A stretch of DNA of 12,130 bases from a bacterium (GTDB lineage: Bacteria; Hydrothermota; UBA3072; B12-G15). Position 1 is the stretch's first letter. Every line of letters begins with the position of its first letter. Shown piece by piece: positions 1-7,406 of the stretch. The stretch lies in contig QNDZ01000034.1 in the NCBI GenBank assembly GCA_003646055.1, positions 1 through 12,130 on the forward strand, written 5' to 3'. The notes under the pieces were generated by a model. That model was not told the origin of the DNA and searched no databases. It saw only the letters and a list, made by a program, of their open reading frames with translations. The position numbers were made by a program, and so were the translations under genes.

Positions 1-92
1 CTGAACTTCATCAGGCCAAAGTTTATTCCCCTCTGCTCCTCATCAATGTTATAGGCAGTATCCTCTGCAATCTCCTTTGGTTTCTTATCCAT
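1..92 (-). CDS. 5' end of an unidentified gene downstream of hdrB (partial)
   Basis: This is the last gene of the operon in view and it is cut by the window edge after 30 codons. It begins MDKKPKEIAEDTAYN and continues with acidic and polar residues (IDEEQRGINFGLMKF). The ATG at 92-90 overlaps the hdrB stop in the string ATGGATAA, and a GGAGG ribosome site lies 9 bases upstream. The same overlap string joins flxB to flxA, which supports real translational coupling. The visible part shows no cysteine motif, signal peptide or membrane segment. I do not recognise the family from so short a piece. Its position suggests an accessory or partner of the Hdr-Flx complex, but that is inference from context only. 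Confidence 0.65.
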   Translation of the reverse strand, partial: MDKKPKEIAEDTAYNIDEEQRGINFGLMKF

Positions 93-963
93 TGCTGAAT
101 GCCTCCATCAATGCCCTGGGTTTTATCCTGTTAAGTTTCAATCCCATCTCTTCAGAAGAAAACCCCATAGAGAGTCCAAGTATCTGGGTGTAGTAAAGAA
201 CAGGTATTCCATACTCCTTCTCGTATGTCTTCTCAATCTTCTTCTGGTTACCTTCATACATAACAGAACAGAATGGACATATGGAAATCATTCCATCTGC
301 ATTCTTCTCCTTAACAATGCCAAGTTTCTTATTGGAAAGTGCAAGGGCAACCTCTTCCTTTATTCCAAGTATGCCACCCCCACAGCAGAGTTGCTTTTCT
401 GGATAGTCCACTGCCTCTGCTCCTGTTATCTCAACAAGCCTGTCAAGTGATACAGGATACTGGGGGTCATCAAACTCTGCATACACCTTGGATGGTCTTA
501 TAAAGTGGCATCCATAGTGTGGGGCAAACCTGTAACCCTCAAGTGGTCTGGTTATATGCTCTTTTAGTTTATCCAGTCCATAATCCTCATAAAGAACACG
601 GGCAAAGTGTTTCACCTCTACTGTTCCTTTATACTCAAGCCCAAACTTTGAAAGTTCTCCATTCACCTCTTCAAGAAAATCAGGATGTGCCTTCAATTCC
701 TCATTTGCCTCAATCATTGTGACACTGCAGGCATTACAGAGTGTGGTGATATTGAGCCCCTGCTTTTCAGCCAGTGCAAGGTTAATTGCACTCATAACAA
801 GATGTCCCTTGAAATTAACAGACTTCACAGGATAGCCACAACACCTGAAATCAGGAACGTCCACAAGTTCTATACCTAATTTTTCAGCAACCTTCCTTGC
901 AGAAAGTTCATAGTTCTGTGCCCTGACAGGAACAGTACAACCCAGGAAAAATGCGTACTTCAT
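85..963 (-). CDS. hdrB: Heterodisulfide reductase subunit B (HdrB), catalytic noncubane cluster subunit
   Basis: HdrB is the catalytic subunit that cleaves disulfides on two noncubane [4Fe-4S] clusters. Both CCG (cysteine-rich) domains are complete in this 292-residue protein: C9, C41-C42-G, C76 and C79 in the first, and C152, C193-C194-G, C229 and C232 in the second. The length is normal for the family. There is no signal peptide or membrane segment, so it should be cytoplasmic. The ATG overlaps the hdrC stop (ATGA, 4 bases) and a GGTGAGG-type ribosome site lies just upstream. In methanogens the substrate is CoM-S-S-CoB; in bacterial Flx-Hdr systems it is thought to be a protein or small-thiol disulfide such as DsrC. 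The substrate here is not shown by the sequence. Family assignment is secure; the physiological substrate is open. Confidence 0.95.
   Translation of the reverse strand: MKYAFFLGCTVPVRAQNYELSARKVAEKLGIELVDVPDFRCCGYPVKSVNFKGHLVMSAINLALAEKQGLNITTLCNACSVTMIEANEELKAHPDFLEEVNGELSKFGLEYKGTVEVKHFARVLYEDYGLDKLKEHITRPLEGYRFAPHYGCHFIRPSKVYAEFDDPQYPVSLDRLVEITGAEAVDYPEKQLCCGGGILGIKEEVALALSNKKLGIVKEKNADGMISICPFCSVMYEGNQKKIEKTYEKEYGIPVLYYTQILGLSMGFSSEEMGLKLNRIKPRALMEAFSNG
102..106 (-). promoter_or_regulatory. Ribosome binding site of the partial downstream gene
   Basis: GGAGG on the minus strand lies 9 bases before the ATG at 92, inside the 3' end of hdrB. It is the main evidence that a further gene starts here and is read with hdrB. 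Confidence 0.6.
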
Positions 964-1463
964 TCCTCACCCCCCTTCAGAAGCCCTGAAACATAATCAT
1001 CAATCACCTGAACAAACTCCTTTTTCGTCTCTGTATCAAGGGCTGGAAGCCCTATCTTCTGCCTCTTCTTGTTCTCAAACTCACCCACCTCATACAACCT
1101 TGAGAAGTTCTTTAATGCCTCCACCTGTGCAGTGTATGATGGATGGACAAAACCCTCTTTCACTGCAACATTCTTTATTGCATTCATAAGTTCTGTTATC
1201 ATCACATCCTGTGGACACCTCTCCTGGCACATATAACATGCAGTGCAGAGCCAGACAAATTCACTCTCAAGAACCTCTTTCTTCATACCAAGCAGGGTCA
1301 TCCTGATAATCTTTCTGGGATTGAACCTCTCGTCAATCTCCCTTACAGGGCAACTGGCAGTGCATGTTCCACAGGCAAAACACCTTGAGAGATACTCACC
1401 ACCAGGCTCTCTCATAACCTGGTATTTAAAATCTCTGTCAAGGTCCTTAACATTTATGGTCAT
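960..1463 (-). CDS. hdrC: Heterodisulfide reductase subunit C (HdrC), electron-transfer ferredoxin subunit
   Basis: HdrC carries electrons from HdrA to HdrB. The 167-residue protein has two [4Fe-4S] motifs of the CxxCxxCxxxCP type, at C28/C31/C34/C38 (CFACGTCTASCP) and C73/C76/C79/C83 (CTACYMCQERCP), set in the helical fold typical of HdrC and GlpC-like subunits. The sequence between them (ERFNPRKIIRMTLLGMK) matches the family pattern of HdrC. The start at 1463 is supported by TAGGAGGAG two bases upstream, a site that includes the hdrA stop codon, so translation is probably coupled. Eight bases separate it from hdrA, and it overlaps hdrB by four. No membrane segment is seen, which indicates the soluble HdrABC type rather than HdrDE. 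Confidence 0.95.
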   Translation of the reverse strand: MTINVKDLDRDFKYQVMREPGGEYLSRCFACGTCTASCPVREIDERFNPRKIIRMTLLGMKKEVLESEFVWLCTACYMCQERCPQDVMITELMNAIKNVAVKEGFVHPSYTAQVEALKNFSRLYEVGEFENKKRQKIGLPALDTETKKEFVQVIDDYVSGLLKGGEE

Positions 1464-1471
1464 TTCTCCTC

Positions 1472-4321
1472 CTAAACTAAATCCATTACTGAGAACATTT
1501 CTCTATATCCCATCTCCTTCATATCAGCAGCACCAGAGGGACATATTCCAGCACAGGTTCCACAGCCCTGACAAATATGGGGATAAACAACAGCAACCTT
1601 TCTCTCCTCATCCAGATACCTTGCATCGTATGGACAGACATCTATGCAGAAACCACAACCTGCACACTTCCTTTCCTTTGTATATGAAATCTGCCTCTTT
1701 GACACAATCCTCTCCTTTTTGAGGACGCCTATTATCTGGGATGCAACACCCCTTGCCTGTGCTATGGATTCGGGAATGTCCCGTGGAGAGTGTGCAAGTC
1801 CAGCAGTGTATATTCCAGGCCTTGGTGTTTCCAGTGGCTTAAATTTCACATTGGCCTCTTTTACAAAACCCTCCTCTGTGAGTTCGATCCCGATACCTCT
1901 CAAAACATCATTGTCTGGCACAATGCCTGTTGAAAGAATAACAAAATCTGCATCAATGGCAACCTCTTCCCTTAAAACAGTATCAAATATCTTAACCCTC
2001 AAGCCATTTTCTGTTTCTACTACAGGTTCATTCCCCTTTGTGAATCTGAGGAATATTACGCCCTTCTCCCTTGCTCTGGTGTAAAAGGCCTCCTTCCTGC
2101 CATAGGCCATAATATCCCTGTAGAGGATGAAGACATCTGCATCAGGAAACTTCTCCTTCACCCTCAAGGCATTCTTTATTGCATCAGTGCAGCAGACCCT
2201 TGAACACCATGGGTGTTCATCATTCCTTGAACCAACACACTGTATCATCACAATGGTCTTTGATTTCAGGTCTTCTTTTTCAATCACATCTTCAAAATCC
2301 ATCTGGGAGATAACCCTCTCACTCCTGCCAAATCCATATTCACCATCTCCAGGCTTGTACTCCTTCCCACCTGTGGCAATGAGAACTGCGCCAAACCTCT
2401 CCTCTGCTCCTGAAATCCTGACAGTGAAATTACCAAGGGAACCCTTAATCTCCTGGAGGTTCTCACCTGTCCTGACTTCTATATGCTCATGGGATTTAAC
2501 CCTTTCAATGAGACTGTTCAGAAAATCCTGGACGTTTTCACCTGTAAGCAGTTTCTTAATCCTGTTTGCATTCCCACCAAGTTGCTCTCTTTTCTCCACA
2601 AGAACCACATCCAGTCCTGCATCGGCAAGTTCCAGTGATGCAACCATCCCTGTTATTCCTCCACCTACAACAAGGACTTTCTTTGCTGGCTCAAAATCCT
2701 CTGAAGGTGTGTACATCCTGTTTTCAAGCATCCTGAAGGCAGCATCCACCCTGAAATTAAGGGCATTTTCATCAGAACCACCCCACAGCCCTCCCTCTCT
2801 TATGTCTGCAACCTCATAGTTTATTCCAGAATCCATAAAAACAGGGTCAAGGAATGAAGGGGCACATGCTGCAAACACAACCCTATCAAGTTTATTCTCC
2901 TTTATCCATTGAAGAACTGGTTCCCTGTTTATGCAGAGGTCACTGACCTTCAACACAGGCGTACCTTTACTTCCAAGCCTCTCTTCCAGCCCGGAAACAT
3001 CCATTGTTCCCCCACAATCACAGAGAACAACACCTATGCTGGGTTCTTCAAACACCTCTGGTTCATTCCTGAACATTGTCCTCGGGGTTAAATCCTTCAC
3101 AACCTCAAGGGCAGCAGAGTGTGCTTCTATCACTGCATCTGCAATGTCCTTTGGTCCTCCTGAACTACCAGCAACAAGTATCCCATTCCTTGTCTTCACA
3201 TTCACAAATGGCTCTGTAACTGGATAACCCAGTTCGTCCCTCTCAATAACTGAATCCTTTGAGGGTTTCTGACCTGTTGCAAGAACAACCATATCAAAAA
3301 CATCTGTTATAAACCTGCCATTCTCATCCTCATACTTCAAAATCAAATTGCCGTTTTCATCCTCCTCAATACCTGCGACCCTCTGTGGAATAAATTTACC
3401 ATCTGTTTCAAGGAAGTATTTGTAGTATCCCTTTCCAAATGCCCTGATATCCATATAGAACATAACTGCTTCAACATCTGGATGGAATCTCTTTAGGAGG
3501 TGCATCTCCTTCAATGCATACATGCAGCAGGTGTATGAGCACAGCGGATTTCTTATGTCCCTTGAGCCCACACACTGAAGGAATGCAATCCTCTCTGGTT
3601 TCTTTCCATCAGAAGGTCTTTTCAATTCTCCAAGAGTGGGACCAAAAAATGAGAGGAGTCTTTCAAATTCAAGACCTGTGAGGACGTTCTTGAATCTTTG
3701 ATACCCATACTCCTTTATCAGGGATGGGTCAACTTCCTCAAACCCTGTTGTGGTGATTATCCTGTCAACCTCAATCACCTCTTCACCTTCAACCATGTTA
3801 AGGTCAATTGCATCTGTGGGACAAACCTTTACACATTCACCACACTTTGTGCATGCCTCCCAATCTATGGCATAACTCTGGGGAAATGGCATTGGATAGT
3901 CTGTGTATATTGCCTTTCTCTTCCCGAACCTGTTGAAACTATCCTCTGCTTCAACAGGGCACACATCCTCACATTTTCTGCAGGATATACACTTTTCTAT
4001 AACAACCCCTCTTGGTTTTCTCCTCAACTTCACTGTGTATGGACCTTCACCCTCTATGGAGACAACCTCTGTTCCTGTCCTTACCTCAATGCCTGGATGG
4101 GTAAAGACCCTCCTTATACAGTACTGGGCAACCCCATCACCTGTAAAGGGATAAACCTGACAGAAACCACAGGCATCGTTTGGAAACTGTCTGTCAAGTG
4201 AAGCAAGGGTTCCAGTGGCAAAGTGTTCTTTTTCAATGAGGATAACATCACCACCTGCTTCGGCAATGTCAAGGCTTGCTGTGATACCTGCTATTCCTGA
4301 ACCAATAACAAGGGTTTTCAT
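1472..4321 (-). CDS. hdrA: HdrA-like FAD/iron-sulfur protein, tandem (two-half) form, 949 residues
   Basis: HdrA is the flavin subunit at which electrons are thought to bifurcate between ferredoxin and the HdrBC branch. This protein contains two HdrA-like halves. The first half has FAD motif GSGIAG (7-12), a degenerate NDACGFC segment (49-54), two ferredoxin motifs (C111/114/117/121 and C157/160/163/167) and the HdrA cluster motif C250...C261...C265-C266. The middle carries the domain that starts canonical HdrA, with C434, C436, C463 and C486. The second half has GGGITG (553-558), cluster motif C695...C706...C710-C711 and a C-terminal dicluster ferredoxin (C886/889/892/896, C917/920/923/927). 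AAGGAGG four bases before the ATG overlaps the flxA stop and fixes the start. It lies directly before hdrC and hdrB, so it is the likely direct electron donor to HdrC. Confidence 0.93.
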   Translation of the reverse strand: MKTLVIGSGIAGITASLDIAEAGGDVILIEKEHFATGTLASLDRQFPNDACGFCQVYPFTGDGVAQYCIRRVFTHPGIEVRTGTEVVSIEGEGPYTVKLRRKPRGVVIEKCISCRKCEDVCPVEAEDSFNRFGKRKAIYTDYPMPFPQSYAIDWEACTKCGECVKVCPTDAIDLNMVEGEEVIEVDRIITTTGFEEVDPSLIKEYGYQRFKNVLTGLEFERLLSFFGPTLGELKRPSDGKKPERIAFLQCVGSRDIRNPLCSYTCCMYALKEMHLLKRFHPDVEAVMFYMDIRAFGKGYYKYFLETDGKFIPQRVAGIEEDENGNLILKYEDENGRFITDVFDMVVLATGQKPSKDSVIERDELGYPVTEPFVNVKTRNGILVAGSSGGPKDIADAVIEAHSAALEVVKDLTPRTMFRNEPEVFEEPSIGVVLCDCGGTMDVSGLEERLGSKGTPVLKVSDLCINREPVLQWIKENKLDRVVFAACAPSFLDPVFMDSGINYEVADIREGGLWGGSDENALNFRVDAAFRMLENRMYTPSEDFEPAKKVLVVGGGITGMVASLELADAGLDVVLVEKREQLGGNANRIKKLLTGENVQDFLNSLIERVKSHEHIEVRTGENLQEIKGSLGNFTVRISGAEERFGAVLIATGGKEYKPGDGEYGFGRSERVISQMDFEDVIEKEDLKSKTIVMIQCVGSRNDEHPWCSRVCCTDAIKNALRVKEKFPDADVFILYRDIMAYGRKEAFYTRAREKGVIFLRFTKGNEPVVETENGLRVKIFDTVLREEVAIDADFVILSTGIVPDNDVLRGIGIELTEEGFVKEANVKFKPLETPRPGIYTAGLAHSPRDIPESIAQARGVASQIIGVLKKERIVSKRQISYTKERKCAGCGFCIDVCPYDARYLDEERKVAVVYPHICQGCGTCAGICPSGAADMKEMGYREMFSVMDLV
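2190..2257. repeat. 68-base perfect repeat, copy in the 949-residue hdrA
   Basis: Positions 2190-2257 are identical to 8169-8236 (offset 5979). The tract encodes T689 to the second base of C711, covering the cluster motif CVGSRNDEHPWCSRVCC. Synonymous differences begin at the codons on both edges: Lys is AAG here and AAA in the other copy, and Cys is TGC here and TGT in the other. The tract also holds an inverted repeat, TGAACACC/GGTGTTCA with a 3-base spacer, at 2201-2219. Confidence 0.9.
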
Positions 4322-4325
4322 TTAT

Positions 4326-4332
4326 CCTCCTT
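4326..4332 (-). promoter_or_regulatory. Ribosome binding site of the 949-residue hdrA
   Basis: AAGGAGG on the minus strand lies 4 bases before the ATG at 4321 and overlaps the TAA stop of flxA. The overlap suggests reinitiation by ribosomes finishing flxA. Confidence 0.75.
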
Positions 4333-5152
4333 AGTATTCCTTTGGTAATTTATTCAACTGGTCAAGGCTGAAAACAGGGCCATCCTTACAAACATAGTAC
4401 TTCCCTATGTTACATCTCCCGCACTTACCAAAACCGCACTTCATCCTTCTCTCAAGGGATGTGAAAACTGTTTCTGGTTTGAAACCAAGTTTCTCTATAA
4501 CGGGTAATGTGAATTTTATCATTGCTGGAGGTCCACACATCACAAGATAGGCATTCTCTGGCGATGGAGATGCCTGTTCAAGCACCTGAGGAACAAAACC
4601 CACATATCCCTCCCATCCTTCAACAGGTTTATCAATGGTTATATACATATCCATTTCACCGGATTTTTCCCATTCCTCTATCTCATCCCTGTACAGGAGA
4701 AGGTCAGGCCTCCTTGCCCCATAAACAAGGGTGAGTTTCCCGAACCTCTCCCTGTTTTTCAACAGGTATTTTATCAGAGACCTCAATGTTGTAAAGGCAA
4801 AACCACCACTGACTATCACAATGTTCTTCCCCTCAAACAGGTCAACAGGATACCAGTTACCAAGCGGACCTCTCACACCAACAACATCCCCCTCCTCAAG
4901 TTGATGGATTGCTGTGGTCACAAGCCCAGCCCTATTTATGGTGAACCTCAAAATACCCTCCCATGGAACCGAGGCTATTCCAAAAGGTGCTTCACCCTTA
5001 CCAAGGATTGAAATCTCGCAAAATTGACCTGGCATAAAATCAAAAACCTCACCTTCTACTGGCTCAAGGTCTATGGTCTTTAAACTCCTGTCATCCGATT
5101 CAAACCTTGCCATCTTCACCCTCATTGGAACAGGGATATATGGATTATCCAT
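4331..5152 (-). CDS. flxA: FlxA-like FAD/NAD(H)-binding subunit with C-terminal [2Fe-2S] site
   Basis: FlxA oxidises NADH and feeds electrons into the complex. The 273-residue protein has the ferredoxin-NADP reductase fold of the DHOD-B/PyrK and sulfhydrogenase gamma group. A FAD-binding barrel comes first, with PGQFCEI (41-47) and PFGIAS (56-61). A nucleotide-binding domain follows, with SGGFAFTTLRS (115-125) and MCGPPAM (205-211). C239, C244, C247 and C255 form the [2Fe-2S] site. The usual GGIGxxP loop reads GGFAFTT here. The start overlaps the flxB stop in ATGGATAA and has AGGAGGT 4 bases upstream. AsrB and hydrogenase gamma subunits are close relatives, but no siroheme or NiFe subunit is nearby, so the Flx assignment is preferred. 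Confidence 0.9.
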   Translation of the reverse strand: MDNPYIPVPMRVKMARFESDDRSLKTIDLEPVEGEVFDFMPGQFCEISILGKGEAPFGIASVPWEGILRFTINRAGLVTTAIHQLEEGDVVGVRGPLGNWYPVDLFEGKNIVIVSGGFAFTTLRSLIKYLLKNRERFGKLTLVYGARRPDLLLYRDEIEEWEKSGEMDMYITIDKPVEGWEGYVGFVPQVLEQASPSPENAYLVMCGPPAMIKFTLPVIEKLGFKPETVFTSLERRMKCGFGKCGRCNIGKYYVCKDGPVFSLDQLNKLPKEY

Positions 5153-6113
5153 TATAACCTCCTGCTTCCCTGATAACCTCTCTTATATCAAAGTTCACCG
5201 GGCAGTAGGTAACACACCTTCCACATCCAACACATCCATACTGGTTGTAAAGGGAAGGGTAATAGGCAAACTTATGCATAACCCTCTGCCTCATTCTCCT
5301 GTGTTCCTCATATCTTGGGTTGTGTCCCGATGTCTCATGGGTATAGATTTTGAACATGCAGGAATCCCACACCCTCACCCTCTTACCACCATTGAGTCTG
5401 TTCCTATCCTGTATATCAAAACAATAACATGTAGGGCAAAGGAACGTGCATGTACCACAGGTTATACACCTCTGTGTTATTTTTTTGAAAAAGTCTGTTT
5501 CCCTAATCTGTTCCAGTTTCTCAGGGATTCCTTCTATCTCTATCCTCCCAATCCTTGACTCTGCCTTTTCCTTCAGTTCCCTGTAGTCCTCTTCTGAATC
5601 TGTGAAGCCAAACAAATTAAGGATATCCTCATCACCCTCTCCAAGGAAGTAATCACCCATGTCAACAAGCATCAGGTCTGCATCACCCTTTGTGAATGGA
5701 CCGTATCCAAAGGATGTGCAGAAGCAGGTTTCAAGGGGTTCATTACAGGCAATGGATATAATTATAGTGTTTTTTCTCCTGTTGATGTAATATGGGTCTG
5801 GAAACTTTTCTGTATCAAAGGTGGGGTCAAGGAGTGTTACTGCCCTCACCTCACATGGCCTCATCCCGAAAACTATATACCTGTCATTAACATCCTTGAC
5901 TTTTATATTCTCCTTCTCATCCCATCTGAAGAGTTCCTCCTCCTGCGGAAGGAAGTGTGCCTTTGGGGACATCTTTGTGAGAAGACCATCAAACTTTATC
6001 TCTGATACATCCTCAATATACCTGTACCTATCACCAGAAGGTGCGAAAACCCTGTATTCACCAATCATCCCATTCAATTTTTCATAAAACTTATTTTTCT
6101 CTATCCTCTTCAT
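5145..6113 (-). CDS. flxB: FlxB-like multi-cluster iron-sulfur subunit (sulfhydrogenase beta / AsrA family)
   Basis: FlxB is an electron-wire subunit between FlxA and the rest of the complex. The 322-residue protein has an N-terminal family domain with GMRPCEVRA (C87) and a cysteine group C123, C130 and C132 (LETCFCTSF), which likely holds an extra cluster. Two ferredoxin motifs follow: C216/219/222/226 with the added pair C229 and C231 (CPTCYC), and C294/297/300/304 (CVGCGRCVTYCP). This pattern is shared with HydB of archaeal sulfhydrogenase and with AsrA of anaerobic sulfite reductase; the neighbours point to Flx. It overlaps flxC by 4 bases (ATGA). Its ribosome site is weak (an AGAGGA-like string about 11 bases upstream), so it probably depends on coupling to flxC. 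No membrane segments are seen. Confidence 0.88.
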   Translation of the reverse strand: MKRIEKNKFYEKLNGMIGEYRVFAPSGDRYRYIEDVSEIKFDGLLTKMSPKAHFLPQEEELFRWDEKENIKVKDVNDRYIVFGMRPCEVRAVTLLDPTFDTEKFPDPYYINRRKNTIIISIACNEPLETCFCTSFGYGPFTKGDADLMLVDMGDYFLGEGDEDILNLFGFTDSEEDYRELKEKAESRIGRIEIEGIPEKLEQIRETDFFKKITQRCITCGTCTFLCPTCYCFDIQDRNRLNGGKRVRVWDSCMFKIYTHETSGHNPRYEEHRRMRQRVMHKFAYYPSLYNQYGCVGCGRCVTYCPVNFDIREVIREAGGYNG

Positions 6114-6979
6114 AGTATAAAGTCCTCTCTGTCTTCAGGGTTGAATGTTCCAAGTACAGGTTTCTCATCCAGGCTCACACCTGCCTCATAGTCAAAAATC
6201 TCCTTCACATCCTTCACCATCTTCCTGTTAAGTACCATAAGGGGCAATTCCATGGGGCAGGCCCTCTCACAGGCACCGCACTCAACACACCTTCCAGCAA
6301 GATGGAATGCCCTTCCAAGATTCCAGAAACCAAGGTCTGATGGATGGATACCCCCTTCAACCCATTCTGGTCTGTTTTCGTCCACAAAGCAGAATTCACA
6401 GAAACACATGGGGCATGCTTCTCTGCATGCATAACATCTTATACACCTTGAAAACTCCCTCTGGAACCACTCCCACCTTTCATCACTGGACATCTTTTCA
6501 ATTGTTTCAACATCAGAATAATCCCTGTCCCGTGGACTTACCTCCTCACCAGCAAGTTCATCGTAAAGCACGGGTGTTGGGTATGGACATGTTTTACAAT
6601 TCAAAAACAGGTAATCTTCAGATGGCTCCTCCTTCCCATCCCTTATCATCTTCCTCCTGTCATACATGCCTGTGCATGGAACACCAATGATGTAAACATC
6701 CTCCCTGTTCAACTGCCCCTCAACAATGAGATTCACAATAGCCCTTGAATCACATCCCTTTGCAACAATACCAACCTTCCTTCCCCTGTATCTTCTAAGG
6801 TATGTTGCAAGGTTGTTCTCACAGAATCCATCCCAGATGAGTTTTTCAACCTCTTCAGGTTTTTCAATGAACACAGGTCTGGATTTAAGTGGAATGGTTC
6901 CCTTCTCAAAACCAATAACCAGTTCCACCTCACCATTCTCAAGGAGTCTTCTTGCTATCTCTCTGATTTTTTCAGTCAT
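6110..6979 (-). CDS. flxC: FlxC-like iron-sulfur subunit with FrhB-like N-terminal domain
   Basis: The 289-residue protein has an N-terminal domain resembling the F420-hydrogenase beta (FrhB) group, with VAKGCDSRAI (72-81), GVPCTGMY (99-106) and a later pair C128 and C131. Two ferredoxin motifs follow: C179/182/185/189 with the added C192, C194 and C197 (CPMCFCEFC), and C231/234/237/241 (CVECGACERACP). The layout mirrors FlxB, so the two look like distant paralogs. Its role should be electron transfer between FlxAB and FlxD; whether it binds its own flavin cannot be seen. The ATG at 6979 overlaps the flxD stop by 8 bases and has GAGGT 6 bases upstream. The Flx name rests on gene order and cysteine pattern, not on a search. 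Confidence 0.85.
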   Translation of the reverse strand: MTEKIREIARRLLENGEVELVIGFEKGTIPLKSRPVFIEKPEEVEKLIWDGFCENNLATYLRRYRGRKVGIVAKGCDSRAIVNLIVEGQLNREDVYIIGVPCTGMYDRRKMIRDGKEEPSEDYLFLNCKTCPYPTPVLYDELAGEEVSPRDRDYSDVETIEKMSSDERWEWFQREFSRCIRCYACREACPMCFCEFCFVDENRPEWVEGGIHPSDLGFWNLGRAFHLAGRCVECGACERACPMELPLMVLNRKMVKDVKEIFDYEAGVSLDEKPVLGTFNPEDREDFIL

Positions 6980-7406
6980 TGAGATACCTCTCTTTTACCA
7001 GTTTATCAATAGGTCCTGCCTTCTTAACCCTTTCTGTAACCTTCTTTGCTGTTTCTGCAAACTTACCTGCCTCAGATGCACTGACCCATGAGAAATTCAA
7101 TCTCTCCCTGTCAATACCTGCAAACTCAAGGAGGTTTTTTATCAAATAGAACCTCCGTCTTGCATAGTAGTTACCTGTTTGATAATGACAATCACCAGGG
7201 TGGCACCCTGAAACCCATACACCATCAATACCCTCGTATATTGCCCTCAGGATGTAGAAAGGATTCACCCTGCCTGAGCAGGGAACCCTTATAACCTCAG
7301 GGTTTGGAGGATACTGGAGCCTTGAAACACCAGCAAGGTCAGCACCTGCATAACTGCACCAGTTACAGAGAAAGGCAACTATTTTTGGGTCAAATTCCTT
7401 CTCCAT
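6972..7406 (-). CDS. flxD: FlxD / MvhD-type [2Fe-2S] subunit
   Basis: MvhD-family proteins pass electrons from an input module (hydrogenase, formate dehydrogenase or FlxABC) to HdrA. This 144-residue protein has the five family cysteines: C14 and C17 (FLCNWCSYAGAD), C43 (VPCSGRV), and C68 and C73 (GCHPGDCHY). Four of these normally bind a [2Fe-2S] cluster. The length is typical of a stand-alone MvhD. The start overlaps the stop of the preceding hdrA by one base (TAATG), and AGGAGGT lies 5 bases upstream within that gene's last codons. Its place next to the HdrA fusion suggests it docks on that protein, though it could equally serve the 949-residue HdrA. Arginine codons here are 8 AGG, 2 AGA and 1 CGG. 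Confidence 0.92.
   Translation of the reverse strand: MEKEFDPKIVAFLCNWCSYAGADLAGVSRLQYPPNPEVIRVPCSGRVNPFYILRAIYEGIDGVWVSGCHPGDCHYQTGNYYARRRFYLIKNLLEFAGIDRERLNFSWVSASEAGKFAETAKKVTERVKKAGPIDKLVKERYLND

Noticed and set aside
3698..4201. 167-codon open frame on the plus strand, with other plus-strand frames across the window
   Set aside because: All plus-strand frames sit opposite strongly supported iron-sulfur and flavin genes and show no motifs of their own. The window has no space between minus-strand genes for them.
5461..5500. T-rich stretch considered as a terminator
   Set aside because: It is within the flxB coding region, no stable stem precedes the run in the direction of transcription, and the operon clearly continues.
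4331..6113. Anaerobic sulfite reductase (AsrAB) as an alternative identity for the FlxB/FlxA pair
   Set aside because: The two proteins resemble AsrA and AsrB, but no AsrC (siroheme) subunit is present and the pair is embedded between FlxC/FlxD and HdrACB, which fits Flx much better.
4331..7406. Hydrogenase-linked complex (MvhADG-Hdr or sulfhydrogenase)
   Set aside because: No NiFe large or small subunit with its metal-binding CxxC motifs is found in the window. The only input modules visible are FlxABC and the GltD insertion.
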